A stretch of DNA of 31,139 nt from a virus. The notes under the pieces were generated by a model. The model ran no database searches and was not told the origin of the DNA. It was given only the letters and a program-made list of their open reading frames with translations. Position numbers and translations under genes: made by a program. Of this stretch, positions 27,486 through 31,139 are shown one piece after another. Where the stretch lies: IMG/VR virus record IMGVR_UViG_3300037502_000305, positions 1 to 31,139 of that record, one strand, 5' to 3'. Numbering within the stretch: the stretch's first letter is position 1; each line of letters starts with the position of its first letter.

Positions 27486-29290
27486 TATTGTAGGTGTTTC
27501 GGGGTTTTAGGGATGCCGTGCTTTTGTGCGTAGTCAGCCGTGTACCCTGAATAGTCCATATCAGCAGGGCGTTTAGCAACATCCTTTGCATTAGTTTCTA
27601 AATCTACTCCTGCTCGCTTGGCTTGGTTCACTGTTACCTCTGCGTTTGGGTTGCCCACGTCAGGCGTTACTCCTTCGGCTTTTGCGAGGTACGTCTTACG
27701 CATCCAAAAATGCTTGCAGCGTGCGCCACCTTTGTAGAGCCAAATTGAGTAGGTAGAAGAACCATCTTTACCGAATCCTGCGTTGACTGCTTGGCTGCCC
27801 ATTCGCTCAATGTCCTCCTTGCGGTAGACCTTGTTTGCTGCTACCATCTTCTTGCAAAACTCACGGCTATTAGCCTTTGTAGCGTTTGGAGTATAAGCGT
27901 AGCGCACCTTGTATTGACGACCTTCTTCAGTCACGCCATCTTGCGAGCTTTTAGCGTTTGGGAATGCGCTGCCTGTTGATGCGAAAGCGTACTTGCTCAA
28001 CGCTTGCTCTGCCTCGTAGTCAACGGGTCGCTCATCTACAAGTTCCCACTCATCCTCGTTGATGACCTCACCTACTTCTTCCAAAGCAGCGAACACCTCA
28101 TCAAAATGCTCATCGCTCGGCTCTTGGCTGGATAACTTCACTCCAGTTTCTTCCTCACGTGTTTCAGCATCCATTGGCGTTTCAATGTCGCTCGTGAACT
28201 CAAGCGGCTGAAGCGTCTTGAAGTACAGGTTGAGGTTGATATCGTTGTAGATAAGAATCTTCTCAAAGCCGTCAAGCAGCGTTTCTTGCATCGGCTTGAT
28301 AACGATGTTCTCAAACAACACGGAAGCCGTTTTAAGCTCCTCTGCGTTGTTTCCTAATCCTGAGTTATCCTTGATACCCATCAGCATCGGAGAAGTGATG
28401 CGATGAGCCACCATCAGCTTCTGCATTGCCTCATTGGACAAGAACTGATATTGGTTATGGGCATCCGATAGTTGTACTGTTTCAAGTGTTGCTTTTGATT
28501 CAGCATTGTCGTTAAACGCCAAGATAAACTTGCCTGCATTGCTGCTACCGCTAAACTTATTTGCAATCTGCATCTCAATAGCCCTACGCTCCTCCTCGCT
28601 CGGTACTCCGTTGTTGAAGTTGATGAGCATTGAAGGGTTGAGGCCGTTCTGGATGTTGTTGATGTGGAAATTTGCAATCTCCTCCTCAAGTTCTGCGTAA
28701 GGCAATCCGCCTTGATAGTCTACGGGTGAGTAGTAGTAGAATCCTGCTCGGTAGGGTTTGATGTACAACACCTCAAGACCTTCACGGCTCGTTCCAAACG
28801 CAGGGATGCGTACAGGCGTTTCTTTGCGTTGTGCTACCGCAGTCCAGTCCTTTGCGTAGTAGTAACCCTTAATATCGCCATCCTCATCGCACTTCTCCGC
28901 ACGGAGCGTTTCAATGGGGATGTGAGCAACCTCTACAATGGAGTTGTGGTCTTGCGAGTAGATGACTTGGATGGCACATTGACCCATCATCTTGTAGTCG
29001 GCAACAAGCTGCTTTACGCAGTCCTTACTGAACAATCCCCTCATCGCTGCGTACTCACTCGGCTTGCGAGCAGAGTCCGTAGCATCCAATCCCTTGCCGT
29101 AGATAAAGTCCACCACGCCATTGACTAAGGCGTTGTTGGTAGGACTTCCGTTGTATCGGTCAATAAGGTATTGGAAGTAGTTATTGTCATCGCCATACTG
29201 CACCCAATCCTTACCCTGCACCTCGCTGATATTTGGTGTGGTATAAGAGGATAAGTTTACAACGTGGACTTTAGATGATGATGTAGTCAT
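27485..29290 (-). CDS. Portal protein with C-terminal extension
   Basis: A 601-residue protein. Residues 1-430 or so have the portal build: VQYGDDNNYFQYLIDRYNGS, VDFIYGKGLDATDSARKP, VYSQDHNSIVEVAHIPIETL, then EEEIANFHINNIQNGLNPSM and LMGIKDNSGLGNNAEELKTA. An acidic linker leads to an extra domain at about 480-560 (GRQYKVRYAYTPNATKANSR, EFCKKMVAANKVYRKEDIER, STYSIWLYKGGARCKHFW). This is well over the usual 450-500. The ATG at 29290 is chosen; ten more codons upstream (29320) would deepen the overlap with the previous gene. Confidence 0.82.
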   Translation of the reverse strand: MTTSSSKVHVVNLSSYTTPNISEVQGKDWVQYGDDNNYFQYLIDRYNGSPTNNALVNGVVDFIYGKGLDATDSARKPSEYAAMRGLFSKDCVKQLVADYKMMGQCAIQVIYSQDHNSIVEVAHIPIETLRAEKCDEDGDIKGYYYAKDWTAVAQRKETPVRIPAFGTSREGLEVLYIKPYRAGFYYYSPVDYQGGLPYAELEEEIANFHINNIQNGLNPSMLINFNNGVPSEEERRAIEMQIANKFSGSSNAGKFILAFNDNAESKATLETVQLSDAHNQYQFLSNEAMQKLMVAHRITSPMLMGIKDNSGLGNNAEELKTASVLFENIVIKPMQETLLDGFEKILIYNDINLNLYFKTLQPLEFTSDIETPMDAETREEETGVKLSSQEPSDEHFDEVFAALEEVGEVINEDEWELVDERPVDYEAEQALSKYAFASTGSAFPNAKSSQDGVTEEGRQYKVRYAYTPNATKANSREFCKKMVAANKVYRKEDIERMGSQAVNAGFGKDGSSTYSIWLYKGGARCKHFWMRKTYLAKAEGVTPDVGNPNAEVTVNQAKRAGVDLETNAKDVAKRPADMDYSGYTADYAQKHGIPKTPKHLQ

Positions 29291-29606
29291 TGTCGTAGCT
29301 TGTTTCTTCCGTGTAGACATTTTGGTTTACCGTGAATTTATCGTATTCGGTCTGTGAAGTTACAAAGACCCTATCACGATAGATGAGGTTTCCTGCGTTA
29401 AAAACCTTCAAACCATAGAATCGGTTGTTCACCAACGAGAAAGTGCCTGTAAGGGTCATAAAACCATTCGCAGAGGCAGCAGTTACCGCAGGTGTTGCCG
29501 TTGTGTTTGTTGATTCGTCAATCAGCGCAATCGTTACGCTCGCAGGGAAGCTGCGTGGGATGATTGTAATTGATTGAGGCGAAGCCGATACTTGTAGAAT
29601 GTGCAT
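29271..29606 (-). CDS. Small beta protein upstream of the portal
   Basis: A 111-residue beta protein, MHILQVSASPQSITIIPRSF, then SVTIALIDESTNTTATPAVT, GTFSLVNNRFYGLKVFNAGN and RVFVTSQTEYDKFTVNQNVY. A single Ig-like or jelly-roll domain is likely. It could be a decoration or neck protein; no family recognised. The ATG at 29606 lies after a terminator and has the GGTTATTTAGTTGAG leader; a longer open frame runs back through the terminator and is rejected. Confidence 0.65.
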   Translation of the reverse strand: MHILQVSASPQSITIIPRSFPASVTIALIDESTNTTATPAVTAASANGFMTLTGTFSLVNNRFYGLKVFNAGNLIYRDRVFVTSQTEYDKFTVNQNVYTEETSYDNDYIII

Positions 29607-29640
29607 CTCAACTAAATAACCTCCGCCTAAACTTTTGTAT

Positions 29641-29668
29641 AAAAAAAGAGGGGCTTTCGCCCCCCTCT
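29641..29668 (-). terminator. Rho-independent terminator before the portal block
   Basis: Stem AGAGGGG (29668-29662) with CCCCTCT (29653-29647), loop GGCGAAAG, then a run of seven T on the minus strand. Very strong. Confidence 0.88.
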
Positions 29669-29682
29669 CTCCATCAAGAGCT

Positions 29683-29698
29683 CCACTCCGTTCAGTGG
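29683..29698 (-). other. Small hairpin between promoter and terminator
   Basis: CCACT (29698-29694) pairs with AGTGG (29687-29683), loop GAACGG. It lies at the expected 5' end of the transcript from the promoter at 29706-29735. Confidence 0.55.
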
Positions 29699-29705
29699 CG
29701 CAGTG

Positions 29706-29735
29706 CAAATATACGTTAAGAATTGCTACCTACAA
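29706..29735 (-). promoter_or_regulatory. Bacteroidota-type promoter ahead of a terminator
   Basis: TTG (29735-29733), 19 bases, TATATTTG (29713-29706). It overlaps the last codons of the presumed tail tube gene. The terminator begins about 30 nt after the expected start. Confidence 0.75.
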
Positions 29736-30264
29736 CGATGGTGTCCGTAGCGTTAGCAAGTCCTGCAAACGGATTCGCTAACGTAGCACCTGCGATGAAG
29801 TTAGCAGGAAGTTGTTCCTGAGCCTCCATTACAAGCGTGTAACCAGAAAGGTCACCCATAGCAGCACCAGTTACGATAGTACCGCCTGTTACCTCTGCTC
29901 CGTAGTTCTTACCCATCAAGAAGGCGTTGCCGTTGTAGTCCTGTACGATTACGTAAGGGCGACCATAGGCCAAGAGCTTCAGCTCCTTATTGTCTTCTTT
30001 GGTGAGCTTGGTCAAGGTCAGGTTCAACGTCTGCGTGAAGAAGGTAGTACCATTCTCACGGCTTGAGTTGAAGGTCTGCTCAAATGATGAGTTTCCTTTT
30101 ACCAAGTATTGGTAGGCGGAGAAAGTTCCGCTGATGTCTGTTACCTCGTCATTGGTGAGTGTAACACTTGAAAAGTCACCGAAATCAACGAAATAGACAG
30201 CATAAATGCCACCTACTACGTCTTTACACGGTACTGCACGCCCTTTAGTTAAATCGCAAGCCAT
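29716..30264 (-). CDS. Major tail tube-like protein
   Basis: A 182-residue beta protein directly after the capsid gene and terminator. It begins MACDLTKGRAVPCKDVVGGI, then YAVYFVDFGDFSSVTLTNDE, AYQYLVKGNSSFEQTFNSSR, TQTLNLTLTKLTKEDNKELK, LLAYGRPYVIVQDYNGNAFL and DLSGYTLVMEAQEQLPANFI. The LNLTL strand, the RP.VIVxDxNG hairpin and the GY-strand with xEQLP are features of tail tube-type proteins. A decoration protein is the alternative. Confidence 0.58.
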   Translation of the reverse strand: MACDLTKGRAVPCKDVVGGIYAVYFVDFGDFSSVTLTNDEVTDISGTFSAYQYLVKGNSSFEQTFNSSRENGTTFFTQTLNLTLTKLTKEDNKELKLLAYGRPYVIVQDYNGNAFLMGKNYGAEVTGGTIVTGAAMGDLSGYTLVMEAQEQLPANFIAGATLANPFAGLANATDTIVVGSNS

Positions 30265-30280
30265 TGTTTGTTGTTTGAAT

Positions 30281-30318
30281 TAAAAAAGGGGATGGGGCTT
30301 TGAAACCACCACCCCCTT
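30281..30318 (-). terminator. Rho-independent terminator after the capsid gene
   Basis: Ten-base stem: AAGGGGGTGG (30318-30309) with CCATCCCCTT (30295-30286), including one G-U pair, then TTTTTT. It ends the capsid transcript before the tail tube-like gene. Confidence 0.88.
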
Positions 30319-30340
30319 ATGGTTTAACTTATTGCTCGGA

Positions 30341-31139
30341 TTAAGAGTAGAGAACTACGTCAGTACCGATACCGTATTGTACACCTGCGAAGAAGCGCAA
30401 GATAACACGGATGTTGTCAGAGCCATCAAGGTCAGCCATATCAAGGACACGAACCTCGTTACGCTCGTTCAGCAGACCAGTTCCGAAGAACAGGTTAGAT
30501 GCTTGAGCAGCAACCATCTTGTTTGAAGGAAGTCCGTTTGCCATAGCAACTTTGATTCCGTCAAAGTACAAGGGTTGGTCGCCGTACCACATCGTGCCTT
30601 TGTTCTCAACACCATTAGCACCAAGACCTGAAGCACCGAAGCCACCAAGCGCACGTACGTAAGCCTTAGCTACGTTCTGCGGTACGTAGATGGTCAAGTC
30701 CTCCTTGCCGTAAAGGGCAGCGGGGATAGCGTCAACAACCTTACCAAGCTCGGTAATTACGTTGGCAGCCGTTACTGTGGTAGCGGTTACGTCAACTACG
30801 TCAGCGTCAGCGGTCATCAAAGAAAGGAATCCAGAGAACTCACCAGCAGAAGCAGCGTTACCATTCCAGATGTTCTGCTCAATCTTCTGGGCAGTCTTGG
30901 CAGCAACGTGAGCAATCAAGAAGTCAGCGAAAGAAGCAGGGATGCTATCGTAAGCAGAGAAGCCCATTTGACCACCAATCCAAGAATCGTAGTAGTCTTT
31001 CTTACAAAGCTGAAGGTTAACTTGGAAAGGCTCTACCTCAAGAACACGGTCAGTCAGGGTCAGCGTAGACGTAGCGTCAAAGTCGCAAGTAGCGTCACGA
31101 ACGATAGAGTCGGTGTTGACTTTCTGAAGGGTGGTGCGG
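30341..31139 (-). CDS. Major capsid protein, C-terminal part (5' end at 255 across the junction)
   Basis: Continuation of the capsid gene. From 31012 the frame encodes residues 86-308, ending with the stop at 30341; bases 31013-31139 duplicate 1-127. The protein carries segments such as DYYDSWIGGQMGFSAYDSIP, a long helix (AAKTAQKIEQNIWNGN), LTIYVPQNVAKAYVRALG in the middle, and near the end RVLDMADLDGSDNIRVILRF, all resembling capsid proteins of Bacteroidota phages. A strong terminator follows at 30281-30318, which fits a heavily expressed gene ending a transcript. An internal ATG at 30967 is not the start: the upstream codons are in frame and complete the conserved N-terminus. Confidence 0.82.
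   Translation of the reverse strand, partial: RTTLQKVNTDSIVRDATCDFDATSTLTLTDRVLEVEPFQVNLQLCKKDYYDSWIGGQMGFSAYDSIPASFADFLIAHVAAKTAQKIEQNIWNGNAASAGEFSGFLSLMTADADVVDVTATTVTAANVITELGKVVDAIPAALYGKEDLTIYVPQNVAKAYVRALGGFGASGLGANGVENKGTMWYGDQPLYFDGIKVAMANGLPSNKMVAAQASNLFFGTGLLNERNEVRVLDMADLDGSDNIRVILRFFAGVQYGIGTDVVLYS
31013..31139. repeat. Terminal direct repeat, right copy (circular overlap)
   Basis: Exact copy of 1-127. It lies inside the capsid gene on the minus strand and repeats its codons 43-85 or so. Merge with the left copy before counting genes or bases. Confidence 0.95.

Larger units (their letters stand above)
29641..29699 (-). ncRNA. Candidate short RNA of about 58 nt
   Basis: Bounded by a full-consensus promoter (29706-29735) and a strong terminator (29641-29668), with a 5-bp hairpin at its start. 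No open frame with ATG fits inside. It may be a regulatory RNA, an attenuated leader, or only an upstream start for the portal operon that reads through in part. No family recognised. Confidence 0.35.

Noticed and set aside
29607-29708. Longer N-terminus for the small protein before the portal
   Set aside because: It starts on TTG and would be translated through the terminator at 29641-29668.
1-31139. 127-bp terminal direct repeat as a true packaging terminal repeat
   Set aside because: The length equals a common assembler k-mer and it sits inside the capsid coding sequence; circular closure explains it better.
1-31139. tRNA genes, integrase or lysogeny repressor
   Set aside because: I found no cloverleaf-like segment with a T-arm GGTTCAA pattern, no tyrosine or serine recombinase motifs and no clear CI-like repressor; absence is by eye only.

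Overview
The window is a complete small bacteriophage genome from a Bacteroidota (Bacteroidetes) host. The first 127 bases (1-127) are repeated exactly as the last 127 (31013-31139), so the molecule is a circle of 31,012 bp opened inside the major capsid gene. Every gene I support lies on the minus strand, packed with ATGA, TAATG and 8-23 nt overlaps, so the genes read from high to low coordinates and across the junction. Host assignment rests on three promoters with the Bacteroidota form TTG-19 nt-TAnnTTTG, on the absence of Shine-Dalgarno sequences, and on structural protein families I know from phages of that phylum. I see no integrase, repressor, tRNA or CRISPR, so the phage is probably virulent. 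The tape measure and tail assembly chaperone point to a siphovirus.

Layout in transcription order, starting from the only long non-coding stretch (22863-23184, which holds palindromes and purine repeats and is a candidate origin or control region). Early replication block, 22862-17845: DUF3310 protein, RusA-like resolvase, a coiled-coil peptide, an SSB-like protein, a terminator, a RecA/DnaB-type helicase, a DnaA domain IV-like protein, a sigma factor and a PD-(D/E)XK nuclease. A terminator and a strong promoter follow. Accessory block, 17749-10297: a Mom-like DNA modification protein, a RecE-like exonuclease, a run of tiny genes with duplicated ends, two glycosyltransferases, a small methyltransferase, an HNH gene invaded by a NUMOD4-HNH homing endonuclease, and a ParB-methyltransferase fusion.

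Packaging and tail, 10310-1994: terminase small and large subunits, a tail assembly chaperone with a probable -1 frameshift, tail completion proteins, two large tail proteins and a tape measure. Head, 1994 through the junction to 30341: XkdF-like protease, a cysteine-rich small protein, scaffold and capsid. Then the presumed tail tube (30264), a promoter-hairpin-terminator unit, portal, connector, receptor-binding protein (26695), and a lysis cassette (24564-23185) of holin candidates, an M15 peptidase and a single-gene spanin.

The most interesting observations are: (1) a T9 slip site in the tail chaperone with two long overlapping frames, the -1 frame ending exactly on the next start codon; (2) a homing endonuclease flanked by diverged copies of the 5' end of the HNH gene it interrupts, leaving a 27-codon remnant and a TTG-started survivor; (3) recurrent leaders just upstream of start codons, different for early and late genes; (4) a promoter followed at once by a hairpin and a terminator, which could make an RNA of about 58 nt; (5) a u-spanin topology. 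Function calls rest on motif recognition by eye; no database search was possible.
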